A DNA stretch of 64,000 nt from Gammaproteobacteria bacterium (GCA_016182845.1 JACPFT010000010.1:124001-188000), one strand, 5' to 3'; positions 24,384-33,328 are shown, counted from the stretch's first letter. The notes: generated by a model from the letters alone, not told the origin. Program-made: numbers and translations.

Positions 24384-25835
24384 ATGTCCGCCATGCAAAC
24401 CCTCGCCAATTTCATCCAAGGCCGATACCAGGAGCCGGTCGGCGGCGCCTATCTGGACAATGTCGAACCGGCCACCGGCCAGGTCTATGGGCGCATTCCC
24501 GATTCCGACGCCCGCGATCTGGAGCTGGCCGTGGCCGCCGCCGAGGCGGCCCTGCCGGCCTGGAAGGCCATGAGCATCGAGGCCCGCGCCAAGATCCTGT
24601 ACACCATCGCCGAGGGCATCGAGCTGCGCCTGGACGAACTGGCCTTCGCCGAGAGCGTGGACAATGGCAAGCCCGTGAGTCTGGCCCGCAGCCTGGACAT
24701 TCCCCGCGCCGCCAGCAACTTCCGCTTCTTCGCCCAGGCCATCACCCAGTACGCCAGCGAGGCCCATAGCATGGGCGAAGACGGGGTCAACTACACCCTG
24801 CGCGACCCCATCGGCATCGTCGGCTGCATCTCGCCCTGGAACCTGCCGCTCTACCTCTTCACCTGGAAGATCGCACCGGCCCTGGCCGCCGGGAACTGCG
24901 TCATCGCCAAGCCCTCGGAGGTCACGCCGGCCACGGCGGCCCTGCTCGGCGAGATCTGCACGGACGCCGGCCTGCCGGCGGGCGTCTTGGCCATCGTGCA
25001 CGGCGTGGGCGGCCGGATCGGCCGCGCCCTGGTCGAGCATCCCAAGGTCAAGGCCATCTCCTTCACCGGCGGCACCGCCACCGGCGCCGAGATTGCCCGG
25101 GTCGCCGCCCCGGCCTTCAAGAAGCTGTCCCTGGAACTGGGCGGCAAGAACCCCACCCTGGTGTTCGCCGACTGCGCTTACGAGAAGACCCTGGACGGCG
25201 TCCTGCGCGCCGCCTTCGCCAACCAGGGCCAGATCTGCCTCTGCGGCTCCCGCATCTTCGTCGAACGCCCGCTCTACGAACGCTTCAAGGCCGATTTCGT
25301 GGCCCGCGCCGCCGCCCGCCGCCTCGGCGATCCCCTGGAAACGGCCACCGAGCACGGCGCCCTGGTATCCGAGGCCCATCTCGCCAAGGTCCTGTCCTAT
25401 GTGGAGCTGGCCAAGGCCGAGGGCGGGCGCGTGCTCACCGGCGGCGAGCGGGTCCGGCCCGAAGGCCGCTGCGCCGAAGGCTATTTCCTGCCGCCCACGG
25501 TGATCGAGGGCCTGCCCTTCGACTGCCGGGTCAACCAGGAGGAGATCTTCGGACCGGTGGCGACGCTCATGCCCTTCGACAGCGAAGAAGAAGTCTTGGG
25601 CATGGCCAACAGCGTGCGCTACGGCCTGGCGGCCTCGGTGTGGACGGAAAACCTGAGCCGGGCCCACCGCGTCGCCAAGCGCCTGGAAGCCGGCGTGGTT
25701 TGGCTGAACTGCTGGTTGCTCAGGGACTTGCGCACGCCCTTCGGCGGCGTCAAGGACTCCGGCGTCGGCCGCGAGGGCGGCTTCGAGGCCCTGCGCTTCT
25801 TTACCGAAGCCAAGAACGTCTGTATAAAATACTGA
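24384..25835 (+). CDS. amnC: 2-aminomuconate 6-semialdehyde dehydrogenase
   Basis: This 483-residue aldehyde dehydrogenase oxidises 2-aminomuconate 6-semialdehyde to 2-aminomuconate with NAD. Motifs include SPWNLPLYLFTWKIAPALAAGN, the catalytic glutamate in LELGGKNP and the catalytic cysteine in NQGQICLCGSR, all typical of the hydroxymuconic/aminomuconic semialdehyde group. It is the first gene of the kynurenine operon and matches the product of the decarboxylase encoded 2 kb downstream. Starts at 24384 and 24393 are both possible and neither has a strong ribosome binding site. The related 2-hydroxymuconic semialdehyde dehydrogenase is excluded mainly by context. Confidence 0.88.
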   Translation: MSAMQTLANFIQGRYQEPVGGAYLDNVEPATGQVYGRIPDSDARDLELAVAAAEAALPAWKAMSIEARAKILYTIAEGIELRLDELAFAESVDNGKPVSLARSLDIPRAASNFRFFAQAITQYASEAHSMGEDGVNYTLRDPIGIVGCISPWNLPLYLFTWKIAPALAAGNCVIAKPSEVTPATAALLGEICTDAGLPAGVLAIVHGVGGRIGRALVEHPKVKAISFTGGTATGAEIARVAAPAFKKLSLELGGKNPTLVFADCAYEKTLDGVLRAAFANQGQICLCGSRIFVERPLYERFKADFVARAAARRLGDPLETATEHGALVSEAHLAKVLSYVELAKAEGGRVLTGGERVRPEGRCAEGYFLPPTVIEGLPFDCRVNQEEIFGPVATLMPFDSEEEVLGMANSVRYGLAASVWTENLSRAHRVAKRLEAGVVWLNCWLLRDLRTPFGGVKDSGVGREGGFEALRFFTEAKNVCIKY

Positions 25836-25852
25836 CCGAATACCACCCAGCC

Positions 25853-25883
25853 CGTTCGTCCCGAGCCTGTCGAAGGACGAACG
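25853..25883. repeat. REP-like palindrome after amnC
   Basis: CGTTCGTCCCGAGCCTGTCG followed by AAGGACGAACGG, a nearly perfect palindrome of the CGTTCGTCCTGAG family. Confidence 0.85.
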
Positions 25884-25889
25884 GAACCC

Positions 25890-26009
25890 GTGCAGCGACC
25901 CAGACAGCCGGCCATGATCGACAACATCGGTAAGCGCCCCAAGCCTGCAGACAAATCCTCCGGGGCGATCTTCGCCAGCCCGGCCGGCTGCAAGCACATC
26001 TTCCGCTAA
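25890..26009 (+). CDS. Possible small basic peptide gene in the kynurenine operon
   Basis: An open frame of 39 codons (GTG start 25890) or 31 codons (ATG start 25914) lies between amnC and amnD. The shorter product begins MIDNIGKRPKPADKSSG and ends AIFASPAGCKHIFR. It is strongly basic, has one cysteine close to the C terminus, and most third codon positions are G or C like the neighbours. No clear ribosome binding site precedes the ATG; a weak GGA precedes the GTG. I do not recognise it. It could be a real small protein or chance, since GC-rich DNA has many open frames. Confidence 0.3.
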   Translation: MQRPRQPAMIDNIGKRPKPADKSSGAIFASPAGCKHIFR

Positions 26010-26104
26010 GCCCTCCCGCTCCGGGACGCCTTCTGCGTCCTCTGCCCGCCATCGCGCGGGCTTTCGGCCTATTCTCATTTCTCAGCATTCACAAGGATCG
26101 CGCC

Positions 26105-26527
26105 ATGAGCCAATCCACGTCCATCGAGTCCAAGAAGGCCCCGGAACCGGTCGGCCACTACCCCCACGCCCGCCGCGTCGGCAATCTCCTGTTCCTGTCC
26201 GGCGTCGGTCCGCGCCAGCGCGGCACGAAAGCGATTCCCGGCGTCACCCTGGGCGAGGACGGCTCCATCGCCGGCTATGACATCGAGGCCCAGTGCCGCT
26301 CGGTCTTCGACAATGTGCGCACCATCCTGGAAGACGCCGGCGCCCGCTGGGATCAGCTCGTGGACGTCACGGTGTTCCTGACCAATATGAAGGACGATTT
26401 CCCGGTCTATAACCGGCTCTGGGCCGAGTATTTCGGCGTCAACCCGCCCTGCCGCACCACCGTGGAAATCAACTGCCTGCCCACGCCTATCGCCATCGAG
26501 CTCAAGTGCATCGCGGCGCTGGATTGA
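26105..26527 (+). CDS. amnD: 2-aminomuconate deaminase (RidA family)
   Basis: AmnD releases ammonia from 2-aminomuconate to give 4-oxalocrotonate. The 140-residue protein belongs to the RidA/YjgF family, with GNLLFLSGVGPRQRG and a C-terminal CRTTVEINCLPTPIAIELKCIA holding the conserved arginine and glutamate positions. The N-terminal extension and the RVGNLLFLSG-GPR pattern match the aminomuconate-deaminase branch rather than general RidA. AAGGA lies 7 bases before the ATG. Its location after the semialdehyde dehydrogenase fits the pathway order. Confidence 0.85.
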   Translation: MSQSTSIESKKAPEPVGHYPHARRVGNLLFLSGVGPRQRGTKAIPGVTLGEDGSIAGYDIEAQCRSVFDNVRTILEDAGARWDQLVDVTVFLTNMKDDFPVYNRLWAEYFGVNPPCRTTVEINCLPTPIAIELKCIAALD

Positions 26528-26550
26528 GCCAGGCGGAACACTGTCGCACC

Positions 26551-26631
26551 CGTTCGCCCTGAGCCTGTCGAAGGGCGAATCATCGCTTCCACACCACGCC
26601 ATTCATGCTTCGACAAGCTCAGCACGAACGG
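26551..26631. repeat. Two opposed REP-like palindromes between amnD and the dioxygenase gene
   Basis: CGTTCGCCCTGAGCCTGTCG...GGGCGAAT (26551-26580) and ATTCATGCTTCGACAAGCTC...ACGAACGG (26601-26631) fill most of the 156-bp gap and could form hairpins within the operon transcript. Confidence 0.85.
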
Positions 26632-26683
26632 CTTCATTGACAGAACCGGACCTCAGGGCCGGAAATCTGCGAGGGAGTACACA

Positions 26684-27202
26684 ATGTTCGACAAAGCCCT
26701 TAACCTCCAGCAATGGATCGACGAGCACCGCCATCTGCTCAAACCGCCGGTGTGCAATAAAAAAGTCTTCGAGCAGGACGACTTCATCGTCATGGTCGTG
26801 GGCGGACCCAATTCTCGAAAGGACTACCACGTGGAGCACGGTCCGGAATTCTTCCACCAGCTGGAAGGCGAGATGGTCCTGCGCACCATCCAGGCGGGTA
26901 AGCGCGTGGACGTGACCATCAAGGCCGGCGAAATCTTCTACCTGCCGCCCCATATTCCCCATTCGCCCCAGCGCCTAGGCGAAGGCATCGGCCTGGTGGT
27001 TGAGCGCAAGCGCCTGGAGCATGAGCTGGACGGCCTGCAATGGTATTGCGAGTCCTGCGATCAACTGCTCTACGAGGAATTCTTCCCCCTGAAGAATATC
27101 GAGACCGATTTCGGCGCGGTGTTCGAACGATTCTTCGGCAGCGCGGAACACCGGACCTGCAAACTCTGCGGGGCGGTGATGGAAGCGCCGGAGAAGAAAT
27201 GA
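26684..27202 (+). CDS. nbaC: 3-hydroxyanthranilate 3,4-dioxygenase
   Basis: This iron-dependent cupin enzyme opens the ring of 3-hydroxyanthranilate to 2-amino-3-carboxymuconate semialdehyde. All key positions of the bacterial enzyme are present with even spacing: substrate arginines R45 and R97, and iron ligands H49, E55 and H93. Two CxxC pairs (C122/C125 and C159/C162) form the rubredoxin-like second iron site found in bacterial and fungal forms. The 172-residue length is standard. GAGGGAG precedes the ATG. Its stop overlaps the start of the decarboxylase gene. Confidence 0.97.
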   Translation: MFDKALNLQQWIDEHRHLLKPPVCNKKVFEQDDFIVMVVGGPNSRKDYHVEHGPEFFHQLEGEMVLRTIQAGKRVDVTIKAGEIFYLPPHIPHSPQRLGEGIGLVVERKRLEHELDGLQWYCESCDQLLYEEFFPLKNIETDFGAVFERFFGSAEHRTCKLCGAVMEAPEKK

Positions 27203-28230
27203 TGCTCAAGATCGACATCCACACCCATATCCTGCCGGAAAACTGGCCGGATTTACGCGAGCGCTACGGCTACGGCGGCTTCGTGCAGCTCGAGCACTGC
27301 GGCTGCAATACCGCGCGCATGCTAATCGACGGGAAATTCTTCCGCGAGATCGAGAGCAATTGCTGGGACCCGGAGAGGCGCATCCGCGAATACCAGGCCC
27401 ACGACTGCCAGGTGCAGGTCCTGTCCACCGTGCCGGTGATGTTCAATTACTGGGCCAAGCCCGAACATACCTACGATCTGGCCAAGATCCTCAACGACCA
27501 TATCGCCGGCGTCGTCGCCAAGCACCCCAAGCATTTCGTCGGCCTGGGCACCCTGCCCATGCAGGACGCCGCGCTGGCGATCAAGGAGCTGGAACGCTGC
27601 GTCAAGGAACTGGGCATGCCCGGCGTGCAGATCGGTTCCAATATCAATGGCATGAACCTGGATGCGCCGGAGCTCTTTCCCATCTTCGAAGCGGCGGAAA
27701 AACTCGGCGCCTGCATCTTCGTGCATCCCTGGGAAATGCTCGGCAAGGACCGAACTGCGAAATACTGGATGCCCTGGCTGGTGGGCATGCCGGCGGAGAC
27801 GACGCTCGCCATCTGCTCGGTGGTGTTTTCCGGTCTGCTCAATAAATTGCCGAACTTGCGCATCGCCTTCGCCCACGGCGGCGGCACCTTTCCCTCCACC
27901 ATAGGCCGCATCGCCCACGGCTACGAGGCGAGACCCGATCTCTGCGCCCAGGACAATCCCGTCAACCCGCGCGAATACCTGTCGAAGATTTACTACGACT
28001 CTCTGGTCCACGACCCGGATTATTTCCGTTTCTTCGTCGACAAGGTCGGCGCGGATCGCATCGCCCTGGGCACCGACTACCCCTTCCCCCTGGGCGAGTT
28101 GAAACCCGGAGAACTGATCGAGTCCATGGGCTTCGATGCGGAAAAGCAGGCGCGCCTGCTGCACGGCACGGCCCTGGAGTGGCTCAATCTGCCCAAGGAG
28201 CGCTTTCTTCCCATGGAGAAACCCGTATGA
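27199..28230 (+). CDS. nbaD: 2-amino-3-carboxymuconate-6-semialdehyde decarboxylase (ACMSD)
   Basis: ACMSD is a zinc amidohydrolase-fold enzyme that decarboxylates ACMS to 2-aminomuconate semialdehyde, turning the pathway from NAD precursor synthesis to full breakdown. The metal site HTH is at residues 8-10. Further ligand regions are [20 protein letters not shown] and the aspartate in [10 protein letters not shown]. The start ATG at 27199 overlaps the dioxygenase stop (ATGA), with GGAG 6 bases upstream; a second ATG follows directly. The 343 residues are typical. Confidence 0.95.
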   Translation: MMLKIDIHTHILPENWPDLRERYGYGGFVQLEHCGCNTARMLIDGKFFREIESNCWDPERRIREYQAHDCQVQVLSTVPVMFNYWAKPEHTYDLAKILNDHIAGVVAKHPKHFVGLGTLPMQDAALAIKELERCVKELGMPGVQIGSNINGMNLDAPELFPIFEAAEKLGACIFVHPWEMLGKDRTAKYWMPWLVGMPAETTLAICSVVFSGLLNKLPNLRIAFAHGGGTFPSTIGRIAHGYEARPDLCAQDNPVNPREYLSKIYYDSLVHDPDYFRFFVDKVGADRIALGTDYPFPLGELKPGELIESMGFDAEKQARLLHGTALEWLNLPKERFLPMEKPV

Positions 28231-29054
28231 GCTTTCACGGTGAATTTGTGATTGGCGGCAGCCGCTACCGCGTGGATTTCGCCAAGGCCCTGGATATCGC
28301 CATCGCCCTGGATTTTTCGGGGACCCAGCCCAACCACTTCGGAGCGGCCCCGGCCACCATGGAGCCCATGCGCGCCGGCGGCTTCGTCGGCGACACGGCC
28401 CAGGGTGGCTCCTGCAATGTGCCGGAAATCCGCCTCAATCCCCATTGCAACGGCACCCACACCGAGAGCCTGGCCCATATCGCCCATAACGCGGCGCCGG
28501 TGCACCTGGCTCTCACCCAGAGCCTGCATCCGGGCGTATTGGTGAGTCTGGTTCCGGTGGCCTCCGAGGCTTGCGCGGAAGCCTATCTGCCGGCCCATCA
28601 GCCCGGCGACCGCCTGATCACCCGCGCCGCCCTGGAACAGGCCCTGGCCGACTATGCCGATGCCCAACTCAAGGCCCTGGTGATCCGCAGCCTGCCCAAT
28701 TCCCGGGACAAGCTCGGCTTCCGCTACGGCGAGGACGGTTTTCCGCCGTTCTTGAGCCTCCCCGCCATGGCCTATCTGCTGGAACGCGGCGTCGAGCACC
28801 TGCTCGTCGATTTCCCCTCCGTGGACAAGATGTATGACGAGGGTTATCTGGAAGTGCATCACCGCTTCTGGAATATCCCCGAACGCGCCCATCTGGCCGG
28901 CCCCGAGGCCTTGAGCCACAAATCCATCACCGAGCTGGTCTTCGTGCCCGATACCATCGCCGACGGTTTCTATCTCGTCGAGCTGTCCATCCCCGCCTTT
29001 TTGCTGGACGCCGCCCCCTCGCGTCCGCGCCTGTATGCCCTGGAGATCTGCTGA
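28227..29054 (+). CDS. Cyclase-family protein, probable kynurenine formamidase
   Basis: This 275-residue protein belongs to the cyclase/KynB superfamily of metal-dependent hydrolases. The family metal motif HxGTHxDxPxH appears here as NPHCNGTHTESLAHIAHN, with Glu in place of Asp, and later IRSLPNSRDK and LLVDFPSVDKM correspond to the second half of the active site. Bacterial KynB proteins are usually near 210 residues, so this one is longer. Its start overlaps the decarboxylase stop (ATGA) and its stop overlaps the kynureninase start, so it is clearly part of the operon. N-formylkynurenine hydrolysis is the most likely role by context. Confidence 0.72.
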   Translation: MSFHGEFVIGGSRYRVDFAKALDIAIALDFSGTQPNHFGAAPATMEPMRAGGFVGDTAQGGSCNVPEIRLNPHCNGTHTESLAHIAHNAAPVHLALTQSLHPGVLVSLVPVASEACAEAYLPAHQPGDRLITRAALEQALADYADAQLKALVIRSLPNSRDKLGFRYGEDGFPPFLSLPAMAYLLERGVEHLLVDFPSVDKMYDEGYLEVHHRFWNIPERAHLAGPEALSHKSITELVFVPDTIADGFYLVELSIPAFLLDAAPSRPRLYALEIC

Positions 29055-30325
29055 TGTTGAACCTAAGCCTTGAGCACGCCCTGAGCCTGGATTCCGCCGA
29101 CCCGCTGCGCGGTTTCCGCGACCAGTTCCATATTCCGAAAACTGCCGCCGGAAAAGACGAGATCTATTTCTGCGGCAATTCCTTAGGCTTGCAACCCAAG
29201 CGCACGGCCGACTATGTGGGCGAATTGCTGACCGACTGGCAGAACCTGGGCGTACGCGGCCATTTCGAGCCCAAACACGCCTGGCTGCCCTACCACGAAT
29301 TCCTCACCGACCCCATGGCGAAGCTGGTCGGCGCGCAGAACAATGAAGTCGTCACCATGAATTCCCTGACGGCGAACCTGCATCTGATGATGGTCAGCTT
29401 CTACCGCCCGACCGCCACGCGCTACAAGATCCTCATCGAAGACCACGCCTTCCCCTCCGACACCTATGCCGTGGCGTCCCAGCTGAAACTGCACGGCCAC
29501 GATCCGCGCGAGGCCATGCTCACCATCAAACCGCGCGAAGGCGAGGAGCTGATCCGCGCCGAGGATCTGTACGCGCTCATCGAGCGCGAGGGCGAGAGCA
29601 TCGCCCTGATCCTCCTGCCGGGCGTGCAGTACTATACCGGTCAGGTCATGGATTTTGCGGAGATCACGCGCCTCGGCCACTCCAAGGGTTGCATGGTCGG
29701 ATTCGATCTGGCCCATGCCGTGGGCAATATCGAACTGAAACTGCACGACTGGGACGTGGATTTCGCCTGCTGGTGCACTTACAAATACCTGAACTCCGGC
29801 CCGGGTTCGGTGGCCGGCTGCTTCGTGCATGAACGTCATGCCACGAATCGCGACCTCCCGCGCTTCGCCGGCTGGTGGGGTCATGACAAGTCCACCCGCT
29901 TCCAGATGGGCCCGGATTTCCAGGCCATCCCCACCGCCGAAGGCTGGCAGCTGTCCAACCCGCCGGTCCTGTCCCTGGCCGCCATCCGCGCCTCCTTGGA
30001 CGTGTTCACGGAAGCGGGCGGCATGCGTCCCCTGCGCGAAAAGGCCGAAAAGCTCACCGGCTATCTGGAGGCCCTGCTGAAAGCCGAGTGCGGCTCGCAT
30101 ATCGCCATCATCACCCCGGAATCCCCGGCGGAACGTGGCTGCCAGCTGTCCCTGACCGTCGCCAGCGATCAGATGAGCGGCAAGGTCCTGCACGAGAAAA
30201 TGGAAGCGGCCGGCATCACCTGCGACTGGCGCGAACCGAATGTCATCCGCGTGGCGCCGACCCCGCTCTACAACTCCTATGCCGACGCCTGGCATTTCGT
30301 CGACATTCTCAAGGGACTGCTGTGA
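29054..30325 (+). CDS. kynU: Kynureninase
   Basis: KynU is a PLP enzyme that cleaves 3-hydroxykynurenine (and kynurenine) to 3-hydroxyanthranilate and alanine. The 423-residue protein shows FCGNSLGLQPK near the N terminus, VVTMNSLTANLHLMMVSFY, the PLP aspartate in GFDLAHAVGN and the PLP lysine in WCTYKYLNSGPG, then FAGWWGHDKSTRFQM. All are hallmarks of kynureninase. The start overlaps the previous stop by one base, and its own stop overlaps the next start, so translation is coupled along the operon. Confidence 0.97.
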   Translation: MLNLSLEHALSLDSADPLRGFRDQFHIPKTAAGKDEIYFCGNSLGLQPKRTADYVGELLTDWQNLGVRGHFEPKHAWLPYHEFLTDPMAKLVGAQNNEVVTMNSLTANLHLMMVSFYRPTATRYKILIEDHAFPSDTYAVASQLKLHGHDPREAMLTIKPREGEELIRAEDLYALIEREGESIALILLPGVQYYTGQVMDFAEITRLGHSKGCMVGFDLAHAVGNIELKLHDWDVDFACWCTYKYLNSGPGSVAGCFVHERHATNRDLPRFAGWWGHDKSTRFQMGPDFQAIPTAEGWQLSNPPVLSLAAIRASLDVFTEAGGMRPLREKAEKLTGYLEALLKAECGSHIAIITPESPAERGCQLSLTVASDQMSGKVLHEKMEAAGITCDWREPNVIRVAPTPLYNSYADAWHFVDILKGLL

Positions 30326-31662
30326 TGGAAAAGAAAGCAATTACGCTCATCGGCGCGGGCCTGGCAGGCTCTCTGCTGGGCATCTTCCTGGCCCGCAAGG
30401 GTTATGCCGTCACGATTTACGAGCGCCGCCCGGATATGCGCAAGACCGCCATCTCCGCCGGCCGCTCCATCAATCTGGCCCTGGCCAATCGCGGCATCGC
30501 GGCGCTCGAAGAAATCGGCCTGATGGACGAGATCCGCAAGGTGCTGCTCCCCATGGCCGGGCGCATGCTCCACGACGAGGCCGGCAATACCCAGTATTTC
30601 TCCTACGGCCAGCGACCCGAGGAAGTGATTTATTCCGTATCGCGCGGCGGGCTGAATTGCGTGCTCATGGATCTGGCCGAGCGCGAGGGCGTGACCATCG
30701 AATTCGGCCGGAATTGCCGCGACGTGGATTTTTCCGCCCGGACCGTCTCGCTCCTGGATGAAACGACGCAAACCCTGCGCGACGTCGGTTTCGACACCTT
30801 GATCGGCACCGACGGCAGCGCCTCCGCCGTGCGCGCCGCCATCCAGCGCGAAACCAACGGTTCCTGCCGCGAGGAACCCCTGTCCCATGGCTACAAGGAA
30901 CTGTGCATCCAGCCGGGACCCAATGGCGAATTCCGCCTGGAGAAAAACGCACTGCATATCTGGCCGCGCGGCGAGTTTATGCTCATTGCGCTACCGAATC
31001 CCGACGGCACGTTCACCCTCACCCTATTCCTGCCCAACGAAGGCCCGGAAAGCTTCGCGAGCCTGGGCAGCGCGGAGGCCGTGCGCGCCTTCTTCGAAAA
31101 ATACTTCGCCGACACCCTGCCCCTGCTGCCCGACCTGGAACTGCAGTTCCTGGGCAATCCCCTGGGCCATCTGGCCACCGTGCGCTCCGAGCCCTGGCAC
31201 TACCGGGATCTGGCCCTGGTCCTCGGCGATGCCGCCCATGCCATCGTGCCCTTCCACGGCCAGGGCATGAACTGTGCCTTCGAGGACGTCTCCGCGCTCA
31301 ACGAATGCCAAAACGGCGAAGCCGGCTGGGAAGCGGTGTTCGAGCAGTTCTTCGCCCTGCGCAAGCCCAATGCCGAAGCCATCGCCGACATGGCCCTGGA
31401 AAACTACGTGGAAATGCGCGCCACCGTACGAGATCCGAAATTCGGCCTGAAGAAGCAACTGTCCTTCGAGCTGGAAAATCGCCACAGCCCGCGCTTTATC
31501 CCGCGGTACTCCATGGTCATGTTCCACCGCCTGCCCTATGCCGAGGCCAGGCGGCGCGGGGCGATCCAGGAGGAGATATTGAATGTGCTGGTGGAAGGCG
31601 TGGATACCGTCGAACGGGTGGATTTTGCGTTGGCGGAGAGCTTGATTGGGGAGAGGTTGTAA
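30325..31662 (+). CDS. kmo: Kynurenine 3-monooxygenase
   Basis: KMO is an FAD- and NADPH-dependent hydroxylase that converts kynurenine to 3-hydroxykynurenine. The 445-residue protein begins with the FAD motif LIGAGLAGSLLGIFLARKG and has TAISAGRSINLALANRG, the DG motif in LIGTDGSASAVR, and GDAAHAIVPFHGQGMNCAFED, all family signatures. The C-terminal region lacks a clear membrane anchor, as in other bacterial forms. It is the last gene of the operon; its final codons use more TTG and AT-rich triplets than the neighbouring housekeeping genes. Confidence 0.97.
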   Translation: MEKKAITLIGAGLAGSLLGIFLARKGYAVTIYERRPDMRKTAISAGRSINLALANRGIAALEEIGLMDEIRKVLLPMAGRMLHDEAGNTQYFSYGQRPEEVIYSVSRGGLNCVLMDLAEREGVTIEFGRNCRDVDFSARTVSLLDETTQTLRDVGFDTLIGTDGSASAVRAAIQRETNGSCREEPLSHGYKELCIQPGPNGEFRLEKNALHIWPRGEFMLIALPNPDGTFTLTLFLPNEGPESFASLGSAEAVRAFFEKYFADTLPLLPDLELQFLGNPLGHLATVRSEPWHYRDLALVLGDAAHAIVPFHGQGMNCAFEDVSALNECQNGEAGWEAVFEQFFALRKPNAEAIADMALENYVEMRATVRDPKFGLKKQLSFELENRHSPRFIPRYSMVMFHRLPYAEARRRGAIQEEILNVLVEGVDTVERVDFALAESLIGERL

Positions 31663-31754
31663 GTAACGAACCCTAGGGCTGAATAGCGCAGCGTATTCCG
31701 CCGATATTCCCGGTTTGCCCTGCGATGCTCGGCGGCGCCTGGGGGCCCGGACGA

Positions 31755-31860
31755 CCCTCTCCCCAACCCCTCTCCCGAAATGGGAGAGGGGCTTTAAGAG
31801 GCACGCGTTGCGCGTCGATCCAGTCCCCTCCCCCTTGACGGGGGAGGGTTAGGGAGAGGT
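31755..31860. repeat. Pair of CCCTCTCCC/CCCTCCCCC palindromes
   Basis: 31755-31793 has CCCTCTCCCC...CTCTCCCGAAATGGGAGAGG and 31823-31860 has CCCCTCCCCCTTGACGGGGG with AGGG. Both belong to the family found at the ubiC-ubiA junction. Confidence 0.8.
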
Positions 31861-31869
31861 TGTACTTCG

Positions 31870-32130
31870 AGTGCCCTGTGCGGCGCCGAGCGCTGGAAGC
31901 CGAAGCGGAAGCAGCCCGAAGGGGTGCCTCATGGATGAGGCACTTCCGGCCTGGGGACAGGGATGTCCTCCTGGCCGGAACCCGCTTTGGCTGAAGCGCG
32001 CAGGGGACCCGCGTAGCGGGCGCTGCACCGGGCTGCATTTCTTTGGTTACTTTCTTTGGGCAGGCACGCAAAGCAAACGAAGTTTCAGCGCAGCTCAAGT
32101 AACTCGCCCGCCGGGGCGAGACCCAGCCTG
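31870..32130. repeat. Decayed long intergenic repeat (TTTCTTTGGTTACTTTCTTT type)
   Basis: The core TTTCTTTGGTTACTTTCTTT is followed by AAAGCAAACGAAG and AGTAACTCGCCCGCCGG. Intact versions, common in proteobacterial genomes, pair GGTTACTTT with AAAGTAAC; here the second arm is degraded to CAAGTAAC. Confidence 0.6.
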
Positions 32131-32233
32131 CCCCACTCTCTCCCAAGCGTCCTTGGGAATCTTAATGCCCAGCGGTCATCCGCTGGGCGTATAGGGGACG
32201 ACGTGTATGACGCAATATCGGTGCAGCTCCTGC

Positions 32234-32305
32234 GATACGCCGCCTCCCGGCGGCTACTCAGGACAAACGGAGTATTGCTCGCCCTTCGACAAGCTCAGCG
32301 AACGG
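32234..32305. repeat. Long- and short-form REP-like repeats
   Basis: CGATACGCCGCCTCCCGGCG with GCTACTCAGGACAAACGG (32234-32270), then CCCTTCGACAAGCTCAGCGA with ACGG (32283-32306). Confidence 0.75.
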
Positions 32306-32447
32306 AAGCCTGGTGATGGCTTTCCATGGCTTCCGACCGGCCCCCGCCAATGTTCTGTAACATTTCACTGGATGAAAATCGTTCATTGAGCTGCTACACC
32401 TTGAACGCGCCTCGTATCGGCTCAAATCCTCACCAGGAGTTTCAGCA

Positions 32448-33128
32448 ATGACCGCTTTACAGAAAGCCGGGGCCTACGCCGCCCTGTTCCAGGCCCTGGC
32501 CTATGTCCTCGGTTTCGCCGGCATGGCGACCCTGCTCAATCCCGGCGATACGGCGAGCCTGACCGGGATGCAGAAGATGGTCTTCTTCCTGGAGCGCAAG
32601 GCCTGGTTCGAGGCCTGGAGTTTCACGATTTATATCGCCTTTGCTCCCGCCTTGGTGATTCTGGCCGTGGCGCTGCACGAGCGTTTGAAGGCGCGCGCGC
32701 CGGAGCTGATGAAGCTCGCCACGCCCTTTGCCCTGATCTGGGCGGGCCTTATCCTGGCCAGCGGCATGATCACCATCCTGGGCACGGAGGCCGTGGCCAA
32801 GTTCTACACCGAGGACCCGGCGCAGGCGCTCACGATCTGGCGCAGCCTCGCCGTCGTCAGCGAGGCCCTGGGGGGCGGCGTGGAGCTGGTGGGCGGGGTG
32901 TGGGTTCTGCTGGTCTGCGCGGCGTCGCGGCGCGGGGCGCAGTTGCCCAAGGCCCTGGATTATCTCGGCCTCGGGATAGGCGTGGCGGGTGTATTGTCCG
33001 TGATTCCGACGCTCAAGGATCTGGTGGCCCTGTTCGGGATTGGACAGATTTTCTGGTTCGCGGGCCTGGCGGTGGTGATGTGGCGCCCGATGGGAACGCC
33101 CGCGCTGGCGGCGGAAGCGGTCGGTTGA
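32448..33128 (+). CDS. Uncharacterised integral membrane protein (six helices)
   Basis: This 226-residue protein has about six hydrophobic segments: YAALFQALAYVLGFAGMATLL, WSFTIYIAFAPALVILAVAL, ATPFALIWAGLILASGMITIL, a segment near GGGVELVGGVWVLLVCAA, LGLGIGVAGVLSVIP and FGIGQIFWFAGLAVVMW. The layout resembles small DUF4386-type membrane proteins, but the match is only general. AGGAG lies 8 bases before the ATG. It follows a repeat-filled gap and no neighbour suggests a function. Confidence 0.75.
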   Translation: MTALQKAGAYAALFQALAYVLGFAGMATLLNPGDTASLTGMQKMVFFLERKAWFEAWSFTIYIAFAPALVILAVALHERLKARAPELMKLATPFALIWAGLILASGMITILGTEAVAKFYTEDPAQALTIWRSLAVVSEALGGGVELVGGVWVLLVCAASRRGAQLPKALDYLGLGIGVAGVLSVIPTLKDLVALFGIGQIFWFAGLAVVMWRPMGTPALAAEAVG

Positions 33129-33328
33129 GACCTAGTGGTCCATGCGGGGTGCCTACCTCAGCCGAACCGCATTGACATCGATGGCCGCGCCGACTAAGCC
33201 ATAGTTCGATACGGCGGCTCACCCCGGCGCCGGAAGGCGCGGTGTTCTGCCTATGTAAGGCGACCTGCACCTCTCCGTGGGGCAGGCGTGCCAGGCCATC
33301 TCTCTGGACAAACACAAGGAGCGTTACC

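Larger units (their letters stand above)
31663..32447. other. 785-bp gene-free region built from decayed repeats
   Basis: No supported gene is seen. From left to right it holds a remnant GAATAGCGCAGCGTATTCCG repeat (~31680), two C/T-rich palindromes (31755-31860), a decayed long repeat with TTTCTTTGGTTACTTTCTTT (31870-32130) and REP-family copies (32234-32305). Short open frames here read through the repeats and are not convincing. The promoter of the next gene should lie in the last ~100 bp. Confidence 0.7.

Noticed and set aside
31663-32447. Short open frames between kmo and the six-helix membrane protein
   Set aside because: They read through palindromic repeats and lack ribosome binding sites and any plausible domain.
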